Positions 1 to 9,323 of a DNA stretch of 64,000 nt are shown here, piece after piece. The translations under genes were made by a program, and so were the position numbers. Source of the stretch: Microbulbifer sediminum (GTDB taxonomy: Bacteria; Pseudomonadota; Gammaproteobacteria; Pseudomonadales; Cellvibrionaceae); contig NZ_JAJSAP010000006.1 of assembly GCF_021729035.1 (NCBI RefSeq), positions 186,001-250,000 on the forward strand. The letters run 5' to 3'. Under the pieces are notes generated by a model, which was not told the DNA's origin, searched no databases, and saw only the letters and a list, made by a program, of their open reading frames with translations. Within the stretch, counting starts at the first letter, position 1. Each line of letters starts with the position of its first letter.

Positions 1-1611
1 GAGATCCTGGTGCGCCTGGGCGTGCCGGTGGCCCGGTTACGGCTGGTGCTGGCGGCGGAGGTACTGCTGCTGGCGGTGGCGGGCGGCACCCTCGGTGTCT
101 GGCTGGGGGGCATGCTGGCATCCGCACTGGCCGGTGGTTTCCAGTCCACACTGAGCGGGCTTTTCAGTGTGGACACCCTGGCGCAAAGCCCGCCCGCGCT
201 GGAGACCTGGCTCGGCATGGTGCTGATCCTGGCGCTGGTGGTGGGCTGGGCCTGTATCGACCTGCTGCTACTGCGCCGTGGGCAGCGGGACACGGCGCCC
301 GAGGGCGGCCGGCGGCAGCTGGTCCCGGTCCTGGTGGCGCTGGTGCTGGTGGCGGTATCCCTGCTGGTATTGCTGGCGACGGAAAAGCTGTGGCTGGTAT
401 TCCTCGCCGCCAGCGGCTGCCTGGTGGGCGCCGGCCTGTTGTTGCCCGCGCTGCTGGATCGGCTGCTGGCGGGGGCCGAACGGCGCAGCCGCGCGGCCGG
501 CAAGGCGTCACTATGGGAGTGGTCCTGCTCCGAGATGCGCGCACTGTGCCGGCTGCTGCAGTTGCCGCTGGTGGCGCTGGCATTCGCCATCGCGGCGTCC
601 ATCGGGGTGCAGGCGATGGTCACCGGCTTCGAGTCCACTTTCGGGCGCTGGCTCGACCAGCGCCTGCAGGGCGATCTCTACCTGGATCCCGGCCGGCCCG
701 TGGCGACCGCCACCTGGAATAAACAACTGCAGCGATTGCCTGGGGTAAAAACAGTGCTGCCCATGGTGCGCGGTCGGGGCCTGCTCGACGGCCAGGCGGT
801 GGATGTCATGGCTGTGGACCCGGCTTCGCCGCTGGTGCAGGACTGGCCATTGCTGGCTGCGGTTCCCGAGCCCTGGGCCGCACTTGCTGCACAGGGAGTG
901 ATGGTCAACGAGCAGCTGGCGCGGCGACAGTCGCTGGCGGTCGGGGACCGGGTCCGGTTCCGGCTTGGCAGTGATTCACTGTCACGGCAAGTGATTGGTA
1001 TCTATGCCGACTACGGCAGGCCCGAGGGCGAACTGCTGCTACCGCTGGCGCTGGTGCCGGACTCCCTGCCTGGCCGCTACACCACCTATGTGCTGGGGGT
1101 GAGCGACACAGCCACTCCGGGCTGGCAGGACTGGCCGGAGCAATATCCCTGGCTGGCGGGCGGCCGCCTGCGGGACCAGCCGGGCCTGAAGCGCGCCGCC
1201 AACGCCGCCTTCGCGCGGACTTTTCGTATGACCCGGCTGCTGAATATCCTGACGCTGGCCCTCGCCGGCACGGCGCTGGCATTGATGGGGCTGGTGATAT
1301 TCCGCCTGCGGCAACGCAGTTATACGCTGCTGCATGTATATGGCGTGCCGCGGCGGCAGCTGCGCTGGCGGCTGGTGGCCCACAGCATGCTGGTCACCGG
1401 CTTGCTGGCAATCGTGGCAACGCCACTGGGAGTTTTCCTCAGCTGGGTGCTGGTGGCGCGGATCAATCCGGTTGCCTTTGGCTGGTCCCTGCCACTGGAA
1501 CTCTACCCGGGTTTCTGGCTGCAGGTGTGGCTGGCCAGCCTGCTGATCGGTGCCCTGGTGGGCCTGCTGATGCGCAACCCGGTGCGACTGGAGACCCTGA
1601 AAAATGAATAG
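1..1611 (+). CDS. FtsX-like ABC transporter permease, AttF-like (5' end missing)
   Basis: The reading frame is open from base 1, so the gene begins upstream of the window; the GTG at 10 is internal. About 536 codons remain. Hydrophobic helices cluster near the start, around residues 65-150 and again in the last 130 residues, and a soluble periplasmic stretch of about 200 residues separates the last two clusters. This is the layout of FtsX/MacB-type permeases, which drive lipoprotein or lipid export or mechanotransmission rather than ordinary import. Its stop codon overlaps the start of the AttH-like lipoprotein gene by 8 bp, so the two are translationally coupled. In AttEFGH-type operons such a permease sits with an ATPase, expected just upstream. 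Family assignment is firm; the exact substrate is unknown. Confidence 0.85.
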   Translation, partial: EILVRLGVPVARLRLVLAAEVLLLAVAGGTLGVWLGGMLASALAGGFQSTLSGLFSVDTLAQSPPALETWLGMVLILALVVGWACIDLLLLRRGQRDTAPEGGRRQLVPVLVALVLVAVSLLVLLATEKLWLVFLAASGCLVGAGLLLPALLDRLLAGAERRSRAAGKASLWEWSCSEMRALCRLLQLPLVALAFAIAASIGVQAMVTGFESTFGRWLDQRLQGDLYLDPGRPVATATWNKQLQRLPGVKTVLPMVRGRGLLDGQAVDVMAVDPASPLVQDWPLLAAVPEPWAALAAQGVMVNEQLARRQSLAVGDRVRFRLGSDSLSRQVIGIYADYGRPEGELLLPLALVPDSLPGRYTTYVLGVSDTATPGWQDWPEQYPWLAGGRLRDQPGLKRAANAAFARTFRMTRLLNILTLALAGTALALMGLVIFRLRQRSYTLLHVYGVPRRQLRWRLVAHSMLVTGLLAIVATPLGVFLSWVLVARINPVAFGWSLPLELYPGFWLQVWLASLLIGALVGLLMRNPVRLETLKNE

Positions 1612-2680
1612 CCTGCTCCGGCTCGCACTGCTTGCTCTGATACTGGCCGGTTGTGGCGAGCGCGCCGGTAACAACGAGGGAGGGGAATCCCTCGGCGCCC
1701 TGAGCGACGCCCCCGGGCAGTTTCGGCAGGCGCTACCGGGTATGACCGTCCGCCTGCCGGAGGATATGGGGGCGCACCGGCAATACCGCCTCGAGTGGTG
1801 GTACCTGACCGCCAACCTGCAGGGCGCCGGTGGCGAGCGCTTCGGTGTGCAGTGGACACTGTTCCGGTTTGGTCTGGAGCCCGGGCCCTTTGAAAACCCT
1901 GAGCCCGGCTGGCACCGCAATGAGGTCTGGCTCGCCCACGCGGCACTCAGCCGCCCGGGTGATCACCGGTTTGCCGCCCGCAGTGCCCGCGGCGGCACCG
2001 GCCAGGCCGGCATCACGGTACGGCCCTTCAGGGCCTGGATTGACCACTGGCAGCTGGAAAGTGACGAAGGCAAACCCTGGTCGCTGGCGGTGGACGGTGG
2101 GGAGTTCGCCTACCGCCTGCAACTGCAGCCACGTTTGCCCCCGGTATTTCACGGTGAGCGCGGCTTCAGTGCCAAGTCCGCCGGTGGCGGCGGCTCGATG
2201 TATTTCAGCTATCCAATGCTGGCAATTGACGGCACGGTGCAGGTCGATGGCCAGGATTTTCCGGTCAGCGGGCGGGGCTGGTTCGACCGGGAGTGGAGCA
2301 GCCAGTACCTGAAACCGGACCAGCAGGGCTGGGACTGGCTGGCGCTGCACCTGGAGGATGGCCGTCACCTGATGGTGTTCCGCCTGCGCGGTGCCGACCC
2401 CTATTTTTCCGGCACTTTAGTAGAAGCCGACGGCACCACCCGTAACCTCAGTGCCGGCGACTTCAGCCTGCAGCCCCGTGAATACCGCGACAGCCGCTTT
2501 GGCCGGGTGCCGGTCGCCTGGCAGCTGCGGGTTCCGGCTGCCAACCTGGACCTGGTAGTCCGTTCCTGGCCCGGCGATTACTGGAACCCGGGCAGCCTGC
2601 GCTACTGGGAGGGCCCGGTCAGTGTCAGCGGCAGCCACGCCGGTGAGGGCTACCTGGAGATGACCGGCTACGGCAACTGA
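1604..2680 (+). CDS. AttH/CrtC-like lipocalin-fold lipoprotein
   Basis: A 358-aa protein beginning with a lipoprotein signal peptide (hydrophobic run, then lipobox LAGC, lipidated Cys about residue 17). The mature part contains the LEWWYLTANLQ stretch near residue 65 and a repeated beta-rich pattern with many Trp residues (RGWFDREWSSQYL, GWDWLALHLEDG). These are typical of the AttH / carotenoid 1,2-hydratase-like (CrtC) family, a double lipocalin-like fold. Known AttH proteins accompany an FtsX permease and an ATPase in AttEFGH operons, and the 8-bp overlap with the permease gene upstream supports that here. It probably binds a hydrophobic ligand at the cell envelope. The actual ligand and any enzymatic activity cannot be told from sequence. 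Confidence 0.85.
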   Translation: MNSLLRLALLALILAGCGERAGNNEGGESLGALSDAPGQFRQALPGMTVRLPEDMGAHRQYRLEWWYLTANLQGAGGERFGVQWTLFRFGLEPGPFENPEPGWHRNEVWLAHAALSRPGDHRFAARSARGGTGQAGITVRPFRAWIDHWQLESDEGKPWSLAVDGGEFAYRLQLQPRLPPVFHGERGFSAKSAGGGGSMYFSYPMLAIDGTVQVDGQDFPVSGRGWFDREWSSQYLKPDQQGWDWLALHLEDGRHLMVFRLRGADPYFSGTLVEADGTTRNLSAGDFSLQPREYRDSRFGRVPVAWQLRVPAANLDLVVRSWPGDYWNPGSLRYWEGPVSVSGSHAGEGYLEMTGYGN

Positions 2681-2924
2681 ATATGCCCGGCGCGCTGCCG
2701 GCGTCGCGGGAAATTTCCCGCCCCTGCCTGATTGCACCTCCTCCTTTCCCATATCGCGCCGCGGGTGCAGGCCCGGCGCGGCAATATACCCTGGTTGCGG
2801 AATAGCAGATGTAAGTCGCAGGATAGGCGCGCCAGTCACCGGTGCCAGGCGGCGTGGCCTCGAATGCCATCCTATGATTCCTGCAACATTGTGTTTCCCC
2901 GATGCCCGGCTGCGGGAGGATTAA

Positions 2925-4883
2925 ATGCATCGCTTCAGCCAGTTACTGCTGCTTTCCCTGTTGCTCACCGCTTGCGGTGGTGAAAACGAAAAGCCCGCGC
3001 CGGAACCGGATGCAAGTGCCGGCGCGGAAAATGGTGAGGCGTCGGCAGGGCCAGAAGTCCCGGCTGGCCATGCGGAGACTGGAAGCACTGATAAAGAGGC
3101 GGCAACCGGGGAAAGGGATGGCGATGCGGCTGCCGGCAATGTCACCGGCGACATAGCCACAGACGTCTATTTCGGGAACTTCCACGTCCACACCAGTTAC
3201 TCATTTGATGCAGTAACCAATGGCGCCACCACCACCCCGGATGACGCCTACCGCTGGGCGAAGGGTGAGGCCATCTCCGCCGGGACACTGGGTGGCGAAT
3301 TGCAGATCGAGCGGCCACTGGATTTCTACTCGGTATCCGACCACGCCGAGTACCTGGGCGTGTTCAAGAAGATGTACGACCCGGAGAGCCCGGCCAGCAA
3401 GCTGCCGATCGCGAAGGAAATTACCTCGGACGATACCAAAGTGGCATTCGATGCCTATGCCCGTGTGCTGGACTCGATGCAGCCGGGCAACTCGGACCCG
3501 GCCTTGTCGGATCCGTCGATTACCAAACCCATCTGGCAGGAAATGGTGGAGACTGCTGACAGGCACTACAAGCCGGGCAAGTTCACCACCTTCCCCGCCT
3601 TCGAGTGGACCTCGAACCCGGACAAGCTGAACCTGCACCGGGTGGTGGTATTCCGCACCTCCGAGGGTGTTCCGGATATGCCTTACTCGGCGCTGGACTC
3701 CGACGATCCCCGCGACCTGTGGAAATGGATGGCGAAGATGCGCGAGGGCGGCGCCACCCTGTTTGCCATTCCCCATAACGGCAATGCCAGTGACGGGCTG
3801 ATGTTCCCGGTGGCGCTCGATGGCGAGCCACTGACGGCGGACTATATCGAGACCCGGGTCCGGAATGAGCCGGTATACGAAGTCTCGCAGATCAAGGGCA
3901 CATCGGAAACCCATCCGGAGCTGGCGCCCAACGACGAATTCGCGGGTTTCGAGATCTGGGATTACACCCTCTCCTCCACCAGGGTGGAACGCCCCAAGAA
4001 CAAGAAAGGCAGCTACGCCCGCCAGGCCTATCTCGATGGGCTGGCCATGGCCGCCAAGGGCAGGGGCAACCCCTATGTGTTCGGACTGATCGGCGACTCC
4101 GATACCCACAATTCCGCGGCCACCATAGAAGAGGACAACTACACCGGTAAATTTGGTATCGAGTCGAAAGCGGAACACCGGCTGGATGGCCCGGTACCCG
4201 GTGATGAGGTGAACAACCAGCGCGTGCGGGAATTCAGCTCAGGTGGCCTTGCCGCGGTGTGGGCGCCGGAAAATACACGGGAAGCCATCTGGGATGCAAT
4301 CAAGCGCAAGGAAACCTACGCAACTTCCGGCACCCGGATGCAGGTGCGCTTCTTCGGTGGTTGGGATTACGACAAGGACAGTATGCAGGGCGACTGGGCC
4401 AGGGCTGCCTATGAAAAGGGCGTCCCCATGGGTGGCAACCTGGAGCCAGGCAGTGGCGGCAGGAAACCGGTCTTCCTGGTGCAGGCGATGAAAGACAGCG
4501 CCGGGGCTAACCTGGACCGCATCCAGATCATCAAGGGCTGGGTGGACAAGGACGGCAAGCAGCACAAGAAAATTTACGATGTGGCGCTGTCCGGCGATCG
4601 CAAGCCCGGCAGTGATGGCAAGGTGCCGCCGGTGGGCAATACCGTCAATGTGGAAAAGGCAACCTACACCAACGATATCGGCTCCGGCCAGCTCTCCGCA
4701 GTATGGACGGACGAGGAATTCGACCCGGCACAACATGCTTTCTATTACGCCCGGGTAATCGAGATCCCCACACCGCGCTGGTCCACCTACGATGCCGCAA
4801 AGCTGGGGCGCGAACCGCCCGACAGCCTGCCGGAGACAATCCAGGAACGCGCCTGGACCTCGCCGATCTGGTATTCGCCGTAA
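2925..4883 (+). CDS. DUF3604 family lipoprotein
   Basis: A 652-aa protein with a lipoprotein signal (lipobox LTAC, Cys about residue 17), followed by a low-complexity Ala/Glu/Gly-rich linker of about 50 residues. The domain proper starts at YFGNFHVHTSYSFDA (about residue 84). The paired His (HVH), the SDHAEYLG motif and GDSDTHN further on are the metal-ligand-like motifs of DUF3604, a family with PHP-type phosphoesterase resemblance. The ATG at 2925 is preceded by GGGAGGA and gives a clean signal peptide. The gene stands alone with about 240 bp of non-coding DNA upstream. The substrate is unknown; a metal-dependent hydrolase anchored in the outer membrane is the most economical reading. Confidence 0.85.
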   Translation: MHRFSQLLLLSLLLTACGGENEKPAPEPDASAGAENGEASAGPEVPAGHAETGSTDKEAATGERDGDAAAGNVTGDIATDVYFGNFHVHTSYSFDAVTNGATTTPDDAYRWAKGEAISAGTLGGELQIERPLDFYSVSDHAEYLGVFKKMYDPESPASKLPIAKEITSDDTKVAFDAYARVLDSMQPGNSDPALSDPSITKPIWQEMVETADRHYKPGKFTTFPAFEWTSNPDKLNLHRVVVFRTSEGVPDMPYSALDSDDPRDLWKWMAKMREGGATLFAIPHNGNASDGLMFPVALDGEPLTADYIETRVRNEPVYEVSQIKGTSETHPELAPNDEFAGFEIWDYTLSSTRVERPKNKKGSYARQAYLDGLAMAAKGRGNPYVFGLIGDSDTHNSAATIEEDNYTGKFGIESKAEHRLDGPVPGDEVNNQRVREFSSGGLAAVWAPENTREAIWDAIKRKETYATSGTRMQVRFFGGWDYDKDSMQGDWARAAYEKGVPMGGNLEPGSGGRKPVFLVQAMKDSAGANLDRIQIIKGWVDKDGKQHKKIYDVALSGDRKPGSDGKVPPVGNTVNVEKATYTNDIGSGQLSAVWTDEEFDPAQHAFYYARVIEIPTPRWSTYDAAKLGREPPDSLPETIQERAWTSPIWYSP

Positions 4884-4896
4884 ACAGGGTGGGCCG

Positions 4897-5382
4897 CTAG
4901 ATTGTCTCTTGGGGCTGGATACTCCGTGAGGCCAGCGAGGTAAGGGTCTCCGGCAGGCGCGAATGAATCATCAACCCGCCAGCGGCCACGATGACGAGGG
5001 ACGGCAAGCCGACGGCGAAGGTGCCGGACAGGGTCGAGTACTCCGTCAGCAGTTGCCCGACGCCAGCGGACACCAGGCCGACATAGGACCAGCTCATAAA
5101 GTAGGCGTGAAGGTTCATCCACCCGTAGGCCGGCCTGCGCAGGAAGGCCGGGATAAACCCGGCGCTGAGGGTGGCGAGGCTGATCCAGGCAAGAATATGG
5201 AAGGGGCCGGCGGTGCTTGAGTCCTCATACACCGACAGCGCGCTCAGGTTAGCCAGCAACAGGGAGGCGCAGTACAGGTAGCCCGGCCAACGATGCTTCC
5301 TCCCGCCTTTTTTCTGCAACAGCGCCACCGCTCCAAATGCGAGACACGCGCAGGCGAGTACAAAGTGAATAGTGCCCAACAT
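4897..5382 (-). CDS. DUF2306-like integral membrane protein
   Basis: A 161-aa protein with four to five predicted membrane helices. A conserved-looking HRWPGYLY segment follows the first helix, and WMNLHAYFMSWSYVGL lies in the middle. This His-containing, four-helix layout matches DUF2306 (predicted membrane protein) families, some of which resemble small heme or quinone-binding membrane proteins. It converges on the DUF3604 gene with only 13 bp between the two stop codons, so the pair are not co-transcribed. No operon partner is visible on its own strand. Function unknown. Confidence 0.7.
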   Translation of the reverse strand: MLGTIHFVLACACLAFGAVALLQKKGGRKHRWPGYLYCASLLLANLSALSVYEDSSTAGPFHILAWISLATLSAGFIPAFLRRPAYGWMNLHAYFMSWSYVGLVSAGVGQLLTEYSTLSGTFAVGLPSLVIVAAGGLMIHSRLPETLTSLASRSIQPQETI

Positions 5383-5710
5383 GATTCAGGTTCCCTCCCG
5401 GCCGGGCCAGCTTGTATGCACCGGCATCTATCCCTAGTTGTTTTCCAGCGCGTGAACCAGCGCCTGTTCCCTACTACCCCGTGGTTTTGCCCAGGCCCCG
5501 TGCCCGGATACCGCGCTACACAGTAAGTCGGATTTCCTGACCCCGGTCAAGCCGCCGTTCTCACCCGGGACCGGGCCGGTATCCGCCATCCATGACCCGG
5601 CAGCCGCCCTTGGCGCAACCTGCCGCGCCTGATTTACAATGGCCTGCCGGTATTACCCGGCCCGGCGCCAAGACGCCGTGCAGCAGTCATATCCTGAATA
5701 GAGACCCAGT
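5383..5710. other. Intergenic region between divergent genes
   Basis: No credible ORF or RNA gene. It must carry the promoters of the flanking divergent genes. A loose sigma70-type match for the rightward gene is TACAAT at 5635-5640, with a poorly spaced TTGGCG upstream, too weak to annotate separately. Confidence 0.5.
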
Positions 5711-6442
5711 ATGAGAATCCAGTACCCCGCCAGAATCCTGGCCGCCTTTGCCCTGGCCGCCTCCGTCCTGGCCCTGCTTGCGGGCTGCAGCAGGCCGGAG
5801 ACCCCGCAGGAGGTCACCCAGGCTTTCTGGGGCGCGGCGGTGGATGGCGATGGCGGCGATGTGGCCCGCTATTCCACTCTGGGCCACCCGGACGCCTTTG
5901 ACGGCTTCGCCCGCGACTGGGACGGCTACCGCCCGTCCTGGGGCAGGGTGATCATCGATGGCGACCAGGCCAGCGTGGTGTCGGAATTTGCCCGCCCCGA
6001 TGGCGCGCGCGACAGCGAGCGCTCCTTTGTCACCTACCTGGTGCGCCGCGACGATACCTGGCTGGTGGACTACGACCGCACCGCCCGCAGCGTCAACGGC
6101 GGCCTGTTCGGCGACATGTTCAACCAGTTCGACCGCCTCAGCCGCGAGTTCTCGCGGCAGTTCGACCAATCGACCAAGGACGCCAACGCCGAGGTGGAGC
6201 GCATGCTGGAAGAACTGGAGGGCGCCGGCCAGGAGCTGGGCAAGCAGGCCTCCGAGGCGCTGGAACGCTACTCTGAGGAGCTGGACAAGGCCCTGCAGGA
6301 AATGGAGCAGTCCATCGAGCAATCGCTGGAGGAAGACCAGAACAGCCTACCGGCGCCGGAACAGAAGCCGATGGATTCTGCAGCCGTTGGCCCGCTACAA
6401 GGTAAGAGCACGGTCTTCGAATGGAACCGGCTTCCTGCCTGA
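5711..6442 (+). CDS. Lipoprotein with acidic coiled-coil tail
   Basis: A 243-aa protein. The signal peptide ends in lipobox LAGC (Cys about residue 26). The N-terminal part to about residue 125 resembles small DUF4878/NTF2-like lipoprotein domains: it opens with TPQEVTQAFWGAAVDGD and ends with a strand-rich segment including TWLVDYDRT. Residues about 130-215 are a highly charged, Glu-rich heptad pattern expected to form a long helix or coiled coil, probably reaching into the periplasm. The last 20 residues are unlike the rest and may be a non-conserved extension. It is a single gene. The role is unknown; envelope location is well supported by the lipobox. Confidence 0.75.
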   Translation: MRIQYPARILAAFALAASVLALLAGCSRPETPQEVTQAFWGAAVDGDGGDVARYSTLGHPDAFDGFARDWDGYRPSWGRVIIDGDQASVVSEFARPDGARDSERSFVTYLVRRDDTWLVDYDRTARSVNGGLFGDMFNQFDRLSREFSRQFDQSTKDANAEVERMLEELEGAGQELGKQASEALERYSEELDKALQEMEQSIEQSLEEDQNSLPAPEQKPMDSAAVGPLQGKSTVFEWNRLPA

Positions 6443-6484
6443 TTGATATCTGGCCTGGTAATCCTTCCAACTAAATAGAGAGCC

Positions 6485-6513
6485 CCGCGGTGCACGGTGT
6501 ACATGCACTGCGG
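6485..6513. terminator. Hairpin between convergent genes
   Basis: CCGCGGTGCA at 6485-6494 pairs with TGCACTGCGG at 6504-6513 (ten pairs, one G.U wobble) across a 9-base loop. It lies between the stop codons of the rightward lipoprotein gene and the leftward DUF2721 gene. There is no U-run on either side, so it is a terminator-like hairpin rather than a textbook terminator. Confidence 0.45.
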
Positions 6514-6590
6514 CTGGCTGCTCATTCATGGAAATGTCACCTCGGCCCTGTAGGCCACCTGCGTCAATTGAGTTGCGTCTGCGGGGGGCG

Positions 6591-7043
6591 TTACTCGACC
6601 TTGAAGTCCGGTATACGAATGCTCTGCATCGCCAGATGCACTTCACGCAAAAAGAACGCAAGCCCGGCAATCAGCGCCAGCATCGCGGCAGCAAACAAGG
6701 CTCCGACGACGCTACCCAGTGGTGCATCAATCATCACACCAACAAACAGCATCGCGATCACCACGCACAGCAAGAGGGCTGAAATCGTGGAGGCTGTAAT
6801 GGCAACACTGGAGTAGTGTCTGCGGCGATCAAGGGCTCGGAGTTCTCCAGCAATCGAGTCCGGCTTGATTAGCGAGAAGTCAATCTCACCCTCTGCCAGG
6901 GCCCTGCCGCGATCGATGATCCTGGCAAGGCGGCCAGTCATGACGGCGAGCATCCCGGCAATCCCGGTCAGCAGGAAAGCGGGCGCCAGTGCAAGCTGGA
7001 TCGCGCTTGCACTGGCATTGAGGATTTCAGGGGTTGAAGCCAT
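6591..7043 (-). CDS. DUF2721 family membrane protein
   Basis: A 150-aa protein with an N-terminal hydrophobic helix (residues about 15-37), the segment GRLARIIDRGRAL, an RALDRRRHYSS stretch, and two more long helices between about 75 and 130. The combination of an N-terminal helix, an Arg-rich cytoplasmic loop (R..RIIDR) and two C-terminal helices is characteristic of DUF2721. Function is unknown for the family. The gene is monocistronic, with about 245 bp of non-coding DNA between its start and the end of the next leftward gene. Confidence 0.8.
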   Translation of the reverse strand: MASTPEILNASASAIQLALAPAFLLTGIAGMLAVMTGRLARIIDRGRALAEGEIDFSLIKPDSIAGELRALDRRRHYSSVAITASTISALLLCVVIAMLFVGVMIDAPLGSVVGALFAAAMLALIAGLAFFLREVHLAMQSIRIPDFKVE

Positions 7044-7288
7044 ATTGCTAGCTCGTCACGAGGCACATATTTATTGGCGATAAAGTGCTTATCTTTCAGG
7101 TGCACACCCGGTCGCATTCTCGACCTGCTGCCCGGACGCTCAAGGCATTGGATAAATGGCACGGGTTTTCGCGATAGCGTACCGGACTTTTCCGCAGGTC
7201 TCCACCGGCCGGTTGATCGGATTATCAGGCGCGAAAACCAGCCAAAGATATTGGGCGGCTCACCAGCGATGAGTGACCAGGCCAAGCG

Positions 7289-7675
7289 CTATTCGTTGCA
7301 GCGGTAGCCGAATAGCTCGAGCCCCTTCTCAAGATAATCGGCCAGCAACGGGTGGCCGACCAGGTACTCTGCGGTTTGCGGTGTCCAGTCATCGGCGGCC
7401 TGCGCCAGCGCATCCTGCCACTCCCCCAGGCTGTAATCCTCGCGGCCTATCCACAGTAGTGCGACCAGCTCCTGCTGCTGGTCCGGCTCAAGGTCCTCGA
7501 CGATGGACTTGAACTCCTGGAAAGTCTTGTCGCCCCCGTGGCTGGCCAGGATCTGCCGTGCCCAGTCCCCACTGGCATTGTCCGGCTCGTCGGGAAAGCT
7601 TACGCCCTCTTGGGCGTGAAATTCCTTCGCAAGGTCGATGAGGCGGCAGGTTGTGTCGACGTTAAGAGTGAGCAT
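7289..7675 (-). CDS. DUF3775 domain protein
   Basis: A 128-aa acidic soluble protein without signal peptide. Its motifs (LAKEFHAQEGVSFPDEP near the N terminus, FKSIVEDLEPDQQQELVALLWIGREDY in two pieces in the middle, and HPLLADYLEKGLELFGY at the end) match DUF3775, a short uncharacterised proteobacterial family. The ATG at 7675 is preceded by a GGAGAAC ribosome-binding site. It is a single gene at the border of the AT-richer accessory stretch. No function can be assigned. Confidence 0.75.
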   Translation of the reverse strand: MLTLNVDTTCRLIDLAKEFHAQEGVSFPDEPDNASGDWARQILASHGGDKTFQEFKSIVEDLEPDQQQELVALLWIGREDYSLGEWQDALAQAADDWTPQTAEYLVGHPLLADYLEKGLELFGYRCNE

Positions 7676-8203
7676 AGTGTTCTCCGTCAGGCAAGACTAT
7701 AGCGCCGCAGCGGCGGGTATTGCTCCGGCCACGCTGTCGGCATTTCTGAAGATTAGGCGCTTTTGCCGGAGGGTGGATGTAGCGGGGCGCGGTGACTTCA
7801 CCGCCAGGCAAGCCGCTAATATTTGATCGCGCTTGGGCCTCATTTAGTGCCAATGTGAAAGGCTGTTTGTGCGAGCTGCGAAGTCCTCCGTCAACTGAAG
7901 CGAGTTTCTAACCTATTGAAATTATTATGTTTTCAATTTCGTGGTGTGCACATGTACCCCCAATGTCCTTGTGTTTGACTTGATAAGTAAGATATTGCTC
8001 ATCTTTCGACCAGCAAGCAAAGTTTAACGCACATGTGTTCAGTGATAGAATTCACGCTTAGAAATATTGCCTAGGATACCAAGCTAAAAAGCGACTTTTG
8101 GCTGCCCTGGGTGATTAATAAAAAACAATATTATGCGTATTTCTACCCGGCGGTGACTTTTTGTGTGTTGCGGCCTAGGTGGGAGTTTTGGGGATGTACA
8201 ATT
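7676..8203. other. Intergenic region with shift to AT-rich DNA
   Basis: Base composition drops noticeably at about 7840, marking the start of an AT-rich accessory segment. No tRNA, integrase or clear repeat is seen. The frame of the downstream gene stays open back to a GTG at 8111, but the better ribosome-binding site is in front of GTG 8204. Confidence 0.5.
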
Positions 8204-9163
8204 GTGGGGAAAGCTACGCAAATCAATGGCGGCTTTAGCGTCTTTGTAGACCAAGTACGTGACTTTTATGGGGCTTGGTACGGAAGGCTAATTATAGATG
8301 TGCTTGTTTATCTCCCGGCCTCGCTCATTGGTCTTTATGTATCTGTAGATAAATTTAGAGAAGAAATAAAAAAAATTCTCCCAGATTTTCTGGTTTCGGC
8401 CTTAGACACTCAACTTGTATTCTTTTTTTTGGGTGCTTTAGGTTTTATTTATATTTTTCGAGAGATTCTGCCTAATATTTTTTCTGGATCTGAGTCTCCA
8501 CAAAAACAGGTCACTGTCGAAGGTGCGATTTCTCTAATCGAGACTTTTGGGAGAATTGTTTCAGCCAAGCTGACACGGTTTAGCGATACTCTTTCTGGGT
8601 ATTCTAAAAAGGGTCAAGTGCCATCGGCTAGCGAGATTTTTAATTCTATCACTAAGCCTGAGCAGCAGATTTTATTTACAATTAATGCTTTACAAGTCTT
8701 CCTTGAGAGCATTACTAAAAACGTAAATATTGATGTCAGGCTTGTTGAGGTGAAAAATAAGTTGCCGACCGTTTGGTATGCTCATGCGCCAGAAGAGCGG
8801 CCGCCAGAGACAGACATTGAAGACTTGCAGCACCCTGATAGTGCATTAATGAATTGTGTGAAGTCTTCAAAGATGATTGTTGTGCCTGACATAAAAAAAG
8901 AGGCGGCAAATCCGGGCAAGAGAAAATACGTTTTAATGGAGGAAGAGAGTGGTGGGTCAGCGATATGCCTGCCAGTTTACCATCCTGCATCGAAAACATA
9001 CCCATTCGTTATAACAATTAGAGCTGATAAACCTAATTTGTTCAGCCCGAAAAGAAAGAATTTTTATAGGTGGCTTTTGTCACAGTTTGCGCAGAGAATT
9101 CAACTAGAATACAGTTTGGTTTTGCTCAAGGAGGCGCAGTCAGATGATTCGCAAAAAAGATGA
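8204..9163 (+). CDS. Two-helix membrane protein with C-terminal GAF-like domain
   Basis: About 319 aa from GTG 8204 (GGGGA eight bases upstream); an in-frame GTG at 8111 would add 31 residues. Two hydrophobic helices lie at about residues 30-48 and 68-86. A helical linker follows, and residues about 165-310 have the alternating pattern of a GAF-type sensor domain: SKMIVVPDIKKE, GGSAICLPVY, then PFVITIRADKPNLFS and a final long helix. No kinase, cyclase or nuclease motif is present, so the domain probably senses a ligand or contacts a partner. The next gene overlaps its 3' end by 20 bp, giving a two-gene unit. Codon usage and AT content differ from the backbone, which suggests horizontal acquisition. 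Function is not known; a membrane-anchored sensor or effector is inferred. Confidence 0.65.
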   Translation: MGKATQINGGFSVFVDQVRDFYGAWYGRLIIDVLVYLPASLIGLYVSVDKFREEIKKILPDFLVSALDTQLVFFFLGALGFIYIFREILPNIFSGSESPQKQVTVEGAISLIETFGRIVSAKLTRFSDTLSGYSKKGQVPSASEIFNSITKPEQQILFTINALQVFLESITKNVNIDVRLVEVKNKLPTVWYAHAPEERPPETDIEDLQHPDSALMNCVKSSKMIVVPDIKKEAANPGKRKYVLMEEESGGSAICLPVYHPASKTYPFVITIRADKPNLFSPKRKNFYRWLLSQFAQRIQLEYSLVLLKEAQSDDSQKR

Positions 9164-9323
9164 ATTGGTTGCCAAGCCGCGCTCTAAGAACGTGAAAGTA
9201 AAAGTGTTGATGGATAATGAGACTAGAGCATCAGTAAGGCAGATGAAAGAAGAGTTTGAGCGCTCTATTAAAAAAGATTTGGATATTTTAAGAAAAAATG
9301 GATTGCTGGTAACAAATAGCTAA
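9144..9323 (+). CDS. Small charged protein coupled to the GAF membrane gene
   Basis: A 59-aa ORF whose ATG lies inside the end of the preceding gene (20-bp overlap) and has an excellent AAGGAGG at 9127-9133, so it is very likely translated by coupling. The protein is Lys/Arg-rich at the start, has a short strand-like segment (NVKVKVLMD), and then a single long amphipathic helix (about residues 26-50). That strand-then-helix shape could be a small DNA- or partner-binding module, but no family is recognised. Its tight linkage suggests it works with or regulates the GAF-domain membrane protein. Confidence 0.6.
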   Translation: MIRKKDELVAKPRSKNVKVKVLMDNETRASVRQMKEEFERSIKKDLDILRKNGLLVTNS

